Notes: generated by a model from the sequence alone, not told the origin. 64,000 bases of DNA from Vibrio gigantis (GCF_024347515.1 NZ_AP025493.1:1550001-1614000); one strand, 5' to 3'; counted from the stretch's first letter, positions 50,952-60,707 are shown. Numbers and translations are program-made.

Positions 50952-52082
50952 TTAGTGGTCTAGGTATAGATAGTTTTGCCAGCTTTTCATGCGAATAAGT
51001 ACTTTACGCATGATAGACACGTGAGTGAAGCTATCAGAGTAAACGGCAACTTCTACCGCTGTACCCATAGGTAAGTGGAAGTCAGACAGATCATCAGTAA
51101 TGGTCAGTTTAACAAACACACGACCGCTAGTACGCAGTGCCTCAGTGCCCAGTAGCGCACCTCTGGCTTGGAACTGACTTTCACCAATGGCTGGGATCAC
51201 CTCTTCGATGCGCCCTTTAAATACCTTTCCTGGTAATGCTCTGAACAGAAACTCAGCTTCGTAACCAGGCTGTAGGCGTTGTAAGGAGTTCTGTCTAAAC
51301 GCGGCGGTATAGAACTGTTCTTCAGTGTGAACAAATGTCATTACGGGAGCCAAAGGAAGTGGTACTGCCATTACACCTGGGCGTAATGCTAGTTGTGTAA
51401 CGTACCCATCCGTAGGTGCCCGAACCACAGTCTGCTCTAATTTAAACTGAGCTTTACGCAATTCGGCTAATAGGCTTAACACTGCTGTGTTCTCGCCGCC
51501 TATCTCTGAGTCCAAGGCGATTTTTGCTTTTTCTAGGCTAGCATCTGCAACTTTTACCGCGGCTTCTGATGCTTTATAAGCTTGTCTGCGAGTGTCTAAT
51601 TGTTGTTCGGTAAAGGCACCACTATCATAACCGCGCTTGTAACGAGAGAATTCACGTTGAGCTTTGTCTCTTTCAGCAATGGCTTTGATTCTCGCTGCTT
51701 CTGCTTCAGCAACATCAGATTCCATTCCTAGCGCACCTTGGCTCGCTTCTTTCACTTTAGCTTCTAATCTCGCGACTTCAGCTTCAAATGGAATAGGATC
51801 TATCTTGAAAAGGATATCGCCCTTTTTAAGAGGTTTATTCGCTTCTACCGGTACTTCAATCACTTTACCTCGAACTCCTGAAACGACAGGGGTTGTTGAA
51901 TAAACTTGGTTACCAATCTGAGTGAAAGGGTGGTTGTAATTCATCAGTAGGATTAAAGTACCGATGATGATTACCCCACCAAGAACGGCGGTGGGTACAG
52001 TCCACTTGTTTAGTGGGATATTAAACACCTTGAAAATGGTGATGCAAAGTGCCGCATAGGTCATTATCAGCAGTAAATCCAT
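50952..52082 (-). CDS. yiaV: HlyD-family membrane fusion protein (YiaV-like)
   Basis: Periplasmic adaptor of 376 aa of the HlyD/EmrA type. Two N-terminal hydrophobic segments (residues 3-20 and 28-48) are followed by a barrel-sandwich half (VSGVRGKVIEVPVEANKPLK, then KGDILFKIDP). A long coiled-coil hairpin (residues ~85-205, rich in Ala/Glu/Lys) and the second half (VVRAPTDGYVTQLALRPG) follow. It overlaps the DUF3302 gene by one base, as in the E. coli yiaWV pair. No outer-membrane or pump gene is adjacent. Substrate unknown. Confidence 0.88.
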   Translation of the reverse strand: MDLLLIMTYAALCITIFKVFNIPLNKWTVPTAVLGGVIIIGTLILLMNYNHPFTQIGNQVYSTTPVVSGVRGKVIEVPVEANKPLKKGDILFKIDPIPFEAEVARLEAKVKEASQGALGMESDVAEAEAARIKAIAERDKAQREFSRYKRGYDSGAFTEQQLDTRRQAYKASEAAVKVADASLEKAKIALDSEIGGENTAVLSLLAELRKAQFKLEQTVVRAPTDGYVTQLALRPGVMAVPLPLAPVMTFVHTEEQFYTAAFRQNSLQRLQPGYEAEFLFRALPGKVFKGRIEEVIPAIGESQFQARGALLGTEALRTSGRVFVKLTITDDLSDFHLPMGTAVEVAVYSDSFTHVSIMRKVLIRMKSWQNYLYLDH

Positions 52083-52477
52083 TACTTAGCCTCCTGATCT
52101 TGAGCGTTATTCTGATCGTTACTTTGTTCCGCTTTAACGGAATCAACTTGTTTTAGTTGTGCGATTTCTTCCTGAAGCGCGCTCACTTGATCGATTAACG
52201 AATCAACACGGTGGTGAATATCGTGTTGTTCTTCTTCTAGTTTGGCAAAGCCCCAGCCGCGATCTTTGCGCCATAGCGTCGCCCAAATCCAAAGAAACGG
52301 CCAGATAGTGTGTAGAGTGAAAAGGCTAACCCAGCCTGAGACATGAATAGCATCTTGATGAGGGTGGTTGCGTTCTTTCGCAATTTCGTAGGGAATATCG
52401 TGAATAACGATGATGCCGTAAAAGATGACTAATGCTACGAAAATCAGTAGACCGAGCGCAAAGTAGTCTAAAAACAT
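52082..52477 (-). CDS. yiaW: DUF3302 inner-membrane protein (YiaW-like)
   Basis: 131-aa membrane protein starting MFLDYFALGLLIFVALVIFYGIII-type sequence and containing DIPYEIAKERNHPHQDAIHV and LHTIWPFLWIWATLWR, both diagnostic for DUF3302. Two membrane segments are followed by a Glu/Gln-rich coiled-coil tail longer than that of E. coli YiaW. Function is unknown; its conserved partner is the HlyD-type protein encoded directly downstream. AAGGA precedes the ATG. Confidence 0.88.
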   Translation of the reverse strand: MFLDYFALGLLIFVALVIFYGIIVIHDIPYEIAKERNHPHQDAIHVSGWVSLFTLHTIWPFLWIWATLWRKDRGWGFAKLEEEQHDIHHRVDSLIDQVSALQEEIAQLKQVDSVKAEQSNDQNNAQDQEAK

Positions 52478-52727
52478 AACAGATCCTTGTAATGTTAGAT
52501 ATTAGTTATAAATATACTACGCTATCATCCAAGTAATTGTTATAAAAATGATTTACTGAGTTGAAAATAATGTGTTGTCGCTTCTAATGCAAATAAAAGC
52601 ATTGATGAAGCTTATAAAATTTGATCGCATTTGAAGAGACTATTTCGGCTTTCTTTTTTGTATTCCAGCTGAAATCATGACAGCTATGATTCTAAATGAC
52701 GTGCATAACCACAAGGGATAAATACGG

Positions 52728-53630
52728 ATGTATATAGGTGAATTGGCGGCCATTGGTGCTGCGATTGTGTGGGCATGTGCGACATGGATTTATGGACAAT
52801 TTGGACATCGTTTCTCTGCGATGCAATTGAACATTGTTAAGGGTGTTGTAGCGTCTGGGATGATGTTGCTTGTGATGCCTCTTATTCCTATGCCTGAATT
52901 TGAACTGAGTACTAACCATTTTCTAATATTGGCGATTTCAGGTGTGATTGGAATTGCGATTGGAGATAGCGCGTACTTTGCGGCATTGAAAAGAATCGGT
53001 GCTAATAAGACTCTGTTACTGGAATCTTTAGCTCCGCCTCTTTCTGGTGTGTTGGCATTAATGTTCCTTGGCGCTGTATTGACATTGCAAAGCTGGCTCG
53101 GTGTCGTGATTACAACACTTGCGGTGACTTTCGTCGTTTTCCAGCCATCAAAATCGGAGAGCGGCGACTCTAAAGGCAAAGCACAATGGGAGGGCATTAG
53201 TTTTGGACTTGTAGCGAGTGTTTGTCAGGCATCCGGTGTGGTTATTTCTCATTACGCTTTAGTGGCGGGTGATATTCCACCACTGCTAGGTGCTTTGATT
53301 CGCCTTGCGATTGGTGTGTTTGCCGTGATGATGATGATCCCTTTCGTTGAAAAGAAGCCGTACTCCTCGATAAAAAGAGATCTATGGGAAATGACCAAGC
53401 TCGATAAACTTTGGCTGTTAGGGGCAATCTTTGTTGGGACGTTTCTCGCTCTGTGGCTTCAACAGGTGGCGTTGAAAAATGCTAACCCTGCGATTGCACA
53501 AACCTTGATAGCGACCAGCCCGGTCTTTATTCTGGTGATCTATGCCTTAAAAGGGGAAAAGATCTCAAAGCATAGCCTTATTGGTACGCTTGCCGCGCTA
53601 GGGGGAATATCTTTGTTCTTCTATCAATAA
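52728..53630 (+). CDS. EamA/DMT-family transporter
   Basis: Ten-segment inner-membrane transporter of 300 aa built from two EamA repeats. The first repeat begins GELAAIGAAIVWACATWIYGQ and the second GISFGLVASVCQASGVVISHYAL. The conserved end-of-repeat segments are LESLAPPLSGVLALMFLGAVL and AIAQTLIATSPVFILVIYALKGE. Substrate is unknown; such proteins often export metabolites. The ATG at 52728 is preceded by AAGGGAT. Confidence 0.9.
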   Translation: MYIGELAAIGAAIVWACATWIYGQFGHRFSAMQLNIVKGVVASGMMLLVMPLIPMPEFELSTNHFLILAISGVIGIAIGDSAYFAALKRIGANKTLLLESLAPPLSGVLALMFLGAVLTLQSWLGVVITTLAVTFVVFQPSKSESGDSKGKAQWEGISFGLVASVCQASGVVISHYALVAGDIPPLLGALIRLAIGVFAVMMMIPFVEKKPYSSIKRDLWEMTKLDKLWLLGAIFVGTFLALWLQQVALKNANPAIAQTLIATSPVFILVIYALKGEKISKHSLIGTLAALGGISLFFYQ

Positions 53631-53730
53631 CGTCATTTCATCAATAGGTTAAGCTCGAATCAAGTTTGTGATTTGATATTGGGTAAGCGCAGAGCATGCG
53701 TGGTTCAGCACTTACTTTAATTTCACTTAA

Positions 53731-55314
53731 CTACTCAGTGCATACTTGGTTTCGACCGTTCGCTTTCGCACGATATAGGGCTTTGTCTGCTCGGTAGAAG
53801 GTGCGTTGTGTGTTCTCTCCTTCGCGGTGCATAGTGATACCAATACTCACGGTTAAACCGCGTTCTCCAAGTATTTCATGCCATCTGAATTGGAAGATGC
53901 GCTCTCGATAATTTTCAGAGTGCATTTCTGCCTTCGCAAGATCGGTGTTCTCTAGAATGACCAAGAACTCTTCTCCACCAAATCTGACACATGAAGCGCC
54001 TCTGAACTTGAAGTACGACCTAAGCTCTTGAGAGACGCTGACGATCGCTTTATCACCCACTAAGTGGCTCAGCTCATCATTGATGGATTTAAAGTGATCA
54101 ATATCGACAACCATTAGCGCAAAAGAGGTGTCATGTAACAGCATGTCTTTGAGTTTTACATCTAGCCATCGGCGATTGTGTAACCCCGTTAATGGGTCGG
54201 TGAAGACATCCTGTTGTAGTTGCGCCACTGCGTTTTTGTGCTGTTCGGTTGTTTCTTTCAACTCTCGGTTTTCTTGTTCAGATAGAATGAGCTTAAGCTG
54301 CAATTCAAAACGTGACAGGCGGCGTAATTGACTCGCACCCAGTTCACTGATCGGGATCTGCTTCATCAGATCGGTTTCAATTCGATAGCCTTTTTTCTCA
54401 TAGCTCAGCGCTTCTTTAAAACGCCCCTGATTCATACATACATCACTTAGAGAGTCGTAGAATCGCTTTGCAAGCACTGGCGAGGAGTAGGATTTGACAC
54501 GTTTATTTGTGCTCGACAAGATCATGCTCGCGTAGTCTTGCTTGCCGGTTGCACTTAGGCAATGTGCTAGCTCTAGACGAGTCATGGTAGCAAGCCAGCT
54601 TGCTTGAGTGCTGTTGGCTGGGTATTGAACCTTAGACAGACAGCGTAGCGCTTCATGGTATTTTTTCTTAGCGCGAAGCACCTTCGCTTGGTAAAGCAAT
54701 ATCTGAGCTGTGAGCAGCTTGTCACTCACCAGAATACTCAGTTCTTCGCACTCATTTAGTAAGTCGCTAGCCGCAGTAATACGGTTGAGTAGCAGTAGGC
54801 TTGCTACCATATGGAGCTTGAACTTGAGACGAAGTGAACGACTGCTTATTGCATGGTCAATGCTGCTAATTTTTTGATAGTAGCGAAGTGCTCGGTTGTG
54901 ATCACCATAGGCATCACACAGGTTACCCATGCCTAAGATTGCCAATACATACTCATCGATATGGCCGTGTTCAACCGCGATTGTCGATGAACTGACGAAT
55001 TCATTGAGTGCTGACGTGTAATCGCCAATTTCAACTAAGCGGTCACTTAGGCTGGTTTTGACTGTCAGAATGTCTTCGATATCGGCAGGAAGGTGGAGTA
55101 GGTCGAGTGCTAGTCTCAACTCTTCGATACTGGTTTGATTTTGTTGTAACTCGGCACGGTATTCAGAACTGATGATATAGCAGTGTGCTTGTTCTGTTTG
55201 CGTCGTCGAAACGTGCTGACGAATGTGGTTCCAGAAGATGATCGCTTCTTCACCGGATACCGATGAAGGATCTAAACCGGCGTCTGTGATCTTGCTTAAT
55301 AGAGTTTCCATCAT
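53731..55314 (-). CDS. TPR-GGDEF diguanylate cyclase
   Basis: Cytoplasmic 527-aa protein with a tetratricopeptide-like superhelix (residues ~70-330), a short coiled coil and a C-terminal GGDEF domain starting FTDPLTGLHNRRWLD. The active site is intact: VVDIDHFKSINDELSHLVGD and RFGGEEFLVIL, so it should make c-di-GMP. No RxxD site directly precedes GGEEF. The gene overlaps the stop of the preceding TPR gene by 4 bases, so the two proteins are probably made together and may interact. Confidence 0.9.
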   Translation of the reverse strand: MMETLLSKITDAGLDPSSVSGEEAIIFWNHIRQHVSTTQTEQAHCYIISSEYRAELQQNQTSIEELRLALDLLHLPADIEDILTVKTSLSDRLVEIGDYTSALNEFVSSSTIAVEHGHIDEYVLAILGMGNLCDAYGDHNRALRYYQKISSIDHAISSRSLRLKFKLHMVASLLLLNRITAASDLLNECEELSILVSDKLLTAQILLYQAKVLRAKKKYHEALRCLSKVQYPANSTQASWLATMTRLELAHCLSATGKQDYASMILSSTNKRVKSYSSPVLAKRFYDSLSDVCMNQGRFKEALSYEKKGYRIETDLMKQIPISELGASQLRRLSRFELQLKLILSEQENRELKETTEQHKNAVAQLQQDVFTDPLTGLHNRRWLDVKLKDMLLHDTSFALMVVDIDHFKSINDELSHLVGDKAIVSVSQELRSYFKFRGASCVRFGGEEFLVILENTDLAKAEMHSENYRERIFQFRWHEILGERGLTVSIGITMHREGENTQRTFYRADKALYRAKANGRNQVCTE

Positions 55315-56780
55315 TCTATTACCTCAGCATCGTCTTCTTCTAGTTGTTCAAGCGTGAACGGGAACGTTAAAATATCATTGAGGCTGACGGTCGGCCTCGA
55401 ACCCTTTAATCCTTTTCTATGCCATGGATAGATATCAAGCATGGTGCTAAGAATTTGGAAGGTTTGCTCTGCGGCTTCGCCTTTTTCAGAGAGCATGAGA
55501 GCTACACGTTCAGAACTTAGTCTTGCGATGAAGTCGTTTTGATTACATAGGGTATGGGCAATCTCAGTACAGACATCTAAGTAATCAGTGTCGACATGAT
55601 GGAACATAATGATGCTGTGATTTGAACGCTTAAGTTCTGTTTTAAAGAGTACCAGTTTCTCCCACCAAAAGGTTTCAGAGACAACATAAGAGAGATGCTT
55701 TTCTGGATCGTACTCATGTTGACCACGAATACGGTTAATCAGCTTTCGTGCTCTCTGTTCAAGCTGGCGTTTTGAACTACGTGCTTTGTCCAAACCGACA
55801 CGATTAGTTTGCTCTTTAAGCATACCGGTAGAATATTGACGGTACTTTTTAAAGGCGACTAACGCAGCTTTGAAATCTTGGTTTTCTTCTGCAACCAAAG
55901 ATTGCTGGTAACAAATCTGACTAAGTAACTCACCGTTATCGAATTCATTTGCCGATTGTTCAGCGAGCCTCAGTAACTCTGCTGCTTGTTCTGGCCTTTT
56001 TCTCAGGAGTTCTAATCGTGCTCGACTGATGTAAGAGTGCGCTTTCATCCAGACAAGGTTATGTTCTACGGCTAGATTGTGCGCTTTGGCTGTGGCGCGC
56101 TCAGCATCATCTAAACGCTCAAGACCAAGTAGTGCAAGGCCTCGGAAGTCCCACACTTCTGCATGCCAAGTGTTATCTTTATGTTCTTTTAACGCTTCTT
56201 CCGCACCGTCGAGCACCGACAACATTTCAACATAGTTGTTGAGTAGATAGTAATCCCAGGCAAGAAGGATTCTTGCTTTGCCTTCCAGCCAGCCAATGCG
56301 GCTGTTATTGGCCACTTTGACTGCTAGCTGGTGGGTGGAACGAGCCAGCTTATATTCGTGAGTCATTCGCCAAATGTTGCCAAGGCCAATGAGACATTCA
56401 ATTTGAATCTCGACTTCATCAACCAGTGCAGATTGCTCTAAGGCATTGATCCAGAACTGTTGGGCGGAGTAATACTTGGCTTGTCCCCAGAACTGGAGCG
56501 CGTGTAAGTGGAGAATCTCGGGAAGAAATAGGTCGGTATCTAAACGGCTTTGGCGCTTGTAGGCTTCCTTGATGTATTTCAAACCTTTTTGGTAATCCAT
56601 CAGGTTCCAACAGCATCTTGCCATTAACATCAATGACTGGATAGCGCCTTCTTCAAACAGAACTTGCTCTGATCTGACTAGGCACTGTTGCGCAATCTCT
56701 AGGATCACTGATGGCTCAGAGTCGACACGAGTTTTGAGTTTTTCTAATTCTGTTTCAAGAAGGTACTGATTTTTGTCCAA
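55311..56780 (-). CDS. TPR protein with degenerate GGDEF-like domain
   Basis: 489-aa partner of the downstream diguanylate cyclase. The N-terminal three quarters are TPR-like helical repeats. The C-terminal part keeps the GGDEF-domain layout: FWWEKLVLFKTELKRSNHSI, FHHVDTDYLDVCTEIAHTL and DFIARLSSERVALML. The catalytic signature is replaced (SSERV where GGDEF is expected) and the DIDxFK motif reads HVDTDY, so catalysis is unlikely. The start appears to be TTG at 56780 (MDKNQYLLETE); no in-frame ATG lies nearby. A sensor or regulatory subunit role is inferred. Confidence 0.78.
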   Translation of the reverse strand: MDKNQYLLETELEKLKTRVDSEPSVILEIAQQCLVRSEQVLFEEGAIQSLMLMARCCWNLMDYQKGLKYIKEAYKRQSRLDTDLFLPEILHLHALQFWGQAKYYSAQQFWINALEQSALVDEVEIQIECLIGLGNIWRMTHEYKLARSTHQLAVKVANNSRIGWLEGKARILLAWDYYLLNNYVEMLSVLDGAEEALKEHKDNTWHAEVWDFRGLALLGLERLDDAERATAKAHNLAVEHNLVWMKAHSYISRARLELLRKRPEQAAELLRLAEQSANEFDNGELLSQICYQQSLVAEENQDFKAALVAFKKYRQYSTGMLKEQTNRVGLDKARSSKRQLEQRARKLINRIRGQHEYDPEKHLSYVVSETFWWEKLVLFKTELKRSNHSIIMFHHVDTDYLDVCTEIAHTLCNQNDFIARLSSERVALMLSEKGEAAEQTFQILSTMLDIYPWHRKGLKGSRPTVSLNDILTFPFTLEQLEEDDAEVIE

Positions 56781-56966
56781 GACTTAGATCCATGATTATC
56801 GAACATATTGATAACACAATCATTATAAGAGTGTAATTTGAGATAAGCACCAATTATCTTTCTTAGGGCGTCAAAGGAACATCAATCTTTTCTAATTATG
56901 GGTGTTACCTCATGTTGTTACTTTAAAATCAATGAGTTCCCGAATAATTAGCTAGAGGCTTTGTTG

Positions 56967-58514
56967 CTATGAAAGTAGTTGCTTTAGAGTTAGCGGCTGC
57001 TCTGCTACGCCTAAGCGTTGCGCTGCCGTGAGCCCTTGCTTATCTTGGTAGCACAGATTGTGCCAAGCTCTAAATATGTCGAGCAATGGAAGAATGCCCC
57101 CAGGACGAAGCTTACGTCTGGGCTCATTAATAAAGCTATCAAATAACAGTTGGAAGCGTTGTTGATAGAACTTAGTTTGTTGAATTGAGGCCGTGTTAAA
57201 CCACTGTTTTGGTTCTGGATTGTTACCGGTCAGGTAGCAGATACCTTTCTGGTTATCACCTTGATTCGCAATTGCCCAGCGATCTCGCCACCAACTCATG
57301 TGAACGATGTCGATCTTTTCAAAACTTTGGTCGTCTTGCCATCCGGAATCTTCCTCTACATACATTAGGTCAATATTTTGACTCTGAATGCGAGGCAAAC
57401 ATACGCTTAAAGCGGCAGATCTTAGTAATGGATCTTGTGGCATATAGATAGCGACGTGCTTGTCTTCATTACACATATCCAGCACATGTAGGAAGTGAGC
57501 ATAAGAGGTATAAGGTGGTCGAATGAGTGCGCCTTTTGAAGGGTAGCTAAATGTGGTGAGATTCCCCATCGGATCTTCAACGTTACCTCTCGCCAGAATC
57601 ACTTGGTACTGCTGTTCAATGCGCTCTTTTAGTTTGTCAGACGGCTGAGGCAGCTCGAGATTCGCTTCTGAAGAGTGATCTTTAGATACAAAGCGTGCAA
57701 CATCATCATAAGGGTTGTGGTCAACGTTCCCTGATGGTTCTTCATTTTGAGAGTAGTTAACGTGCTGGCAAAGGATATAGCCAGAATGCGCCTCGCCCGT
57801 AGCGATCCAGACCACACCGTTGTTACTTTGTGGCTGTAGACGCTGGTAATGAGATGCGAATTCGTAATCTTTCGCATGGTTAACCCATCGTGCATCGATC
57901 ATCGCTAATTTACGACGACAGCGGCTAGCAATATGGTCAACATGATCATAGAAAGTCTTTGGGTTGATCTCGAGTTTTCTACAGATTTCGCGTACGGAAT
58001 AACCCATGAACAGTAAGCCCATGAGGTTCTCTTGAAACTGAAGTTTTTTATTGGAGCCAGACCATTTATCAACGAAGGTTGATTGGCAGTCTTTGCATCT
58101 ATAGCGCTGCCTGTCGCCACTGTAGCCGAAGGCATGATAAAGATGTTTGTGGGTATGAACTGATAAGCCGAAGTTATCGCAATCATCATTACGACAAGCA
58201 GGGAGCCCGTCGCTGTGAAGTTGTCTTAGGCGATGAAGTTCGCTTAACACTTCACGATTGTTAAGTAAGGGGGGGAAAGCTCCACATTCACGACAAACCA
58301 TCGCTGGACGCTTAGGGTTCGCGTGTTGCAAAACATACCGTTTTGCATCGCTCAAGCCAAAGTTGTCACACGCCAATGTTTTACAAAAGTTGAGTTGCAA
58401 ACCATCCGCATCTTTTGGCAGCTTGTCGTTAGACACGATCTCCCCCTCGGGATTATTTGAGCAGCCAAGCGAGCCTGGCTGCGGGGTAACGCTTTTCAAT
58501 GTATCTTTTATCAA
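56967..58514 (-). CDS. Zinc-ribbon/HTH protein resembling a domesticated transposase
   Basis: 515-aa protein I cannot assign to a named function. Two tandem zinc ribbons each have a C-x4-C-DNFGLS element (CKTLACDNFGLS near residue 44; CRNDDCDNFGLS near 107) and a later CxxC (CRECG; CKDCQ). An HTH follows (GLLFMGYSVREICRKLE, then INPKTFYDHV), as in InsA/IS1-like transposases. The C-terminal 300 residues are poorly recognisable. No terminal inverted repeats or target duplications are visible, so it is not an intact IS. It ends with VAEQPLTLKQLLS and lies 4 bp downstream of deoD, so it may be co-transcribed with it. Confidence 0.7.
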   Translation of the reverse strand: MIKDTLKSVTPQPGSLGCSNNPEGEIVSNDKLPKDADGLQLNFCKTLACDNFGLSDAKRYVLQHANPKRPAMVCRECGAFPPLLNNREVLSELHRLRQLHSDGLPACRNDDCDNFGLSVHTHKHLYHAFGYSGDRQRYRCKDCQSTFVDKWSGSNKKLQFQENLMGLLFMGYSVREICRKLEINPKTFYDHVDHIASRCRRKLAMIDARWVNHAKDYEFASHYQRLQPQSNNGVVWIATGEAHSGYILCQHVNYSQNEEPSGNVDHNPYDDVARFVSKDHSSEANLELPQPSDKLKERIEQQYQVILARGNVEDPMGNLTTFSYPSKGALIRPPYTSYAHFLHVLDMCNEDKHVAIYMPQDPLLRSAALSVCLPRIQSQNIDLMYVEEDSGWQDDQSFEKIDIVHMSWWRDRWAIANQGDNQKGICYLTGNNPEPKQWFNTASIQQTKFYQQRFQLLFDSFINEPRRKLRPGGILPLLDIFRAWHNLCYQDKQGLTAAQRLGVAEQPLTLKQLLS

Positions 58515-58518
58515 ATCG

Positions 58519-59229
58519 TTAGATGTTGATTGCTGTCTCTAGAGCAACTTTCATCATGTCGTTGAAAGACTTCTGACGCTCTTCAGAGCTTAGTTTCTCA
58601 CCACGGATGATGTGATCTGATACTGTTAAGATAGTTAGTGCTTTAGCACCAAGATCCGCAGCAACACCGTAGATACCAGCCGCTTCCATATCAACACCTA
58701 GGATGCCTAGCTTTTCCATTTTTTCGAAAAGGTCAGCTTCTGGAGTGTAGAAAAGGTCTGCAGAGAATACGTTACCAACTTTAACTGGAACTTCTTGTGC
58801 ACGTGCTTGGTTTACTGCTTCTTCTAGAAGACCGAAATCAGCGATAGCAGCGAAGTCATGGTTGTTGAAACGAATACGGTTTACTTTTGAGTCAGTAGAT
58901 GCACCCATACCGATAACAACGTCCATTAGTTTAACGTCGTCACGTACTGCGCCACAGCTACCTACACGAATAACGTTTTTCACACCGTACTCAGCGATTA
59001 GCTCGTGTACGTAGATGCAGCATGATGGGATACCCATACCGTGGCCCATTACAGAAACTTTCTTACCTTTGTAAGTGCCTGTGTAGCCAAACATGTTGCG
59101 AACGTCACAAACTTGCTTCACGTCATCAAGGAATGTTTCTGCAATGTATTTTGCGCGAAGCGGGTCGCCCGGCATAAGTACTGTTTCAGCGAAATCACCA
59201 GCTTGAGCATTAATATGAGGTGTAGCCAT
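58519..59229 (-). CDS. deoD: Purine-nucleoside phosphorylase DeoD
   Basis: Hexameric PNP that phosphorolyses purine (deoxy)nucleosides to base and pentose-1-phosphate. The 236-aa chain has all family marks: MATPHINAQAGDFAETVLMP-type start, GHGMGIPSCCIY, RVGSCGAV and GVDMEAAGIYG. The catalytic Asp lies in TVSDHIIRGE. The strong ribosome-binding site GGAGAACG precedes the ATG. It is first in a probable two-gene unit with the zinc-ribbon protein. Confidence 0.96.
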   Translation of the reverse strand: MATPHINAQAGDFAETVLMPGDPLRAKYIAETFLDDVKQVCDVRNMFGYTGTYKGKKVSVMGHGMGIPSCCIYVHELIAEYGVKNVIRVGSCGAVRDDVKLMDVVIGMGASTDSKVNRIRFNNHDFAAIADFGLLEEAVNQARAQEVPVKVGNVFSADLFYTPEADLFEKMEKLGILGVDMEAAGIYGVAADLGAKALTILTVSDHIIRGEKLSSEERQKSFNDMMKVALETAINI

Positions 59230-59576
59230 GGTCGTTCTCCAAAGTTTAAACGGTAATTAAAGGAACAGGATTTAATCAATTACCGATTCTGTTGAATTGA
59301 ATTCGTTTTGTTGAGGCAATATTAGCGAGTTAAAACGTGGCCCCATGAGACTTTAGTCACAAAACAGGCCTGTCATTATAGTTTTATTAATATTGATAAC
59401 CAAATATGTTGAAAGCGTAAAGGCAATCGATTTTGTATGGGTGAATTGCAAGCTGATGAAAGGAAAAGGCCTACAGATAGACTTGTTGCTTATCGGTTTC
59501 GAGACAACAATACGTTGTAGAGACGTTTGATCAGCGATAATCTAAACTTTGATATAAAGACAAACCAAGGATTTGT
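59230..59576. other. Divergent spacer deoD / L,D-transpeptidase
   Basis: 347 bp without an ORF of note. It should contain both promoters. I found no clear CRP, CytR or DeoR site and no repeat. Confidence 0.5.
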
Positions 59577-60551
59577 ATGTCGTATTGCGCTAATTCGACG
59601 CCTTTACAGTTAATGAAAACACGACTACGAAGGGCCGCGTTGCTTTCTGTGAAAACCAGTTTGATCGTTGTAGGACTCACTTCATCGTGGGTGTCTGCTG
59701 CAACCTTTGAGCTTCCTCCGAAAGAGAGCCGTATTGTGGGCAGAATACAGCAACATGAAGTGGCGGCAGGCGAAACCTTGGCTATCATCGCCAAGCAATA
59801 CGATATTGGCTTTCTTTCTTTAATGGCGGCCAATAAAGGCGTGGATCCTTTTCTTCCACCGGAAGGCTATGTATTAAGCATTCCAAGCCGTTTGATCCTG
59901 CCTGATACCCCAAGAAAGGGGATTGTCATCAATCTTGCTGAATTAAGGTTGTACTATTTTGAGCCCGAGAAAAACCAGGTGCATGTCTTCCCTGTCGGCA
60001 TCGGTCGAGTGGGGCGCGATACTCCCGAGATGATCACCAAGATAAGCCAAAAAAGACCGAATCCAACATGGACACCACCTCAATCAATTCGCAAAGAGTA
60101 TCTTGAAAAGGGAATTGAACTACCGAGAGTGGTTCCCGCAGGTCCGGAAAATCCATTGGGTGAGTATGCTTTGAGACTTGCTTATGGTGCTGGCGACTAT
60201 TTGATACATGGTACTAATAAAGACTTCGGAATAGGTCTACGAGTCAGCTCTGGTTGTATCCGAATGGAACCTAAAGATATTGAGTGGCTTTTTGAGCAAG
60301 TGAATCGTGGTGAACAGGTCACAATTATCAATGAACCGATTAAGGTGTCATTAGAACCAGATAGAAGTGTATTTGTTGAAGCGCACGAACCACTAACTCG
60401 AAGTGATGGTTCAAAGAAATCATTACAGATTCCAGTGGAACTTAAATGGTGGCTTGAAGACGCAGAACTGCCCAATTCAAAGGCGAAAGCGGTTATCTTT
60501 GCGCAAAATGGTGTACCCGTTGAAATCGCACCCCCTGCGATTGAGTTCTAA
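59577..60551 (+). CDS. Periplasmic L,D-transpeptidase (YkuD, LysM)
   Basis: Cell-wall enzyme of 324 aa of the ErfK/YbiS type, linking Lpp to peptidoglycan or forming 3-3 cross-links. A signal sequence (residues ~13-41, ending WVSAA) is followed by a LysM-like part (QHEVAAGETLAIIAKQYDIG) and a YkuD domain with His211 (LIHGTNKDFGIG) and catalytic Cys227 (RVSSGCIRM). A C-terminal domain of about 80 residues follows. AAGGA lies 5 bp before the ATG at 59577; an ATG at 59613 would also keep the signal peptide. It is convergent with the Lpp gene, its likely substrate. Confidence 0.9.
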   Translation: MSYCANSTPLQLMKTRLRRAALLSVKTSLIVVGLTSSWVSAATFELPPKESRIVGRIQQHEVAAGETLAIIAKQYDIGFLSLMAANKGVDPFLPPEGYVLSIPSRLILPDTPRKGIVINLAELRLYYFEPEKNQVHVFPVGIGRVGRDTPEMITKISQKRPNPTWTPPQSIRKEYLEKGIELPRVVPAGPENPLGEYALRLAYGAGDYLIHGTNKDFGIGLRVSSGCIRMEPKDIEWLFEQVNRGEQVTIINEPIKVSLEPDRSVFVEAHEPLTRSDGSKKSLQIPVELKWWLEDAELPNSKAKAVIFAQNGVPVEIAPPAIEF

Positions 60552-60610
60552 CTCAATTCTCTTTATTGAGAGGCAATTTGCTCTATTAGATTACCTGTTC
60601 GGCTCTTCCC

Positions 60611-60645
60611 AAACAAAAGCACCACATCCGTTAAGAGGTGGTGCT
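60611..60645 (-). terminator. lpp terminator
   Basis: AGCACCAC and GTGGTGCT form an 8-bp stem; TTTTG follows on the minus strand. It is 60 bp past the lpp stop. Confidence 0.75.
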
Positions 60646-60707
60646 ATCAATTTACTGCTTTTTGCGACCTATTTAATCTTACAGCTTAATCGTGCTTAGA
60701 TCTCAAA

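Noticed and set aside
56967..58514. Intact insertion sequence
   Set aside because: No terminal inverted repeats, no target duplication and a normal intergenic distance to deoD; kept only as a transposase-like gene.
60403..60699. 98-aa plus-strand ORF past the L,D-transpeptidase
   Set aside because: It overlaps the transpeptidase end in another frame and the lpp terminator; no start signal.
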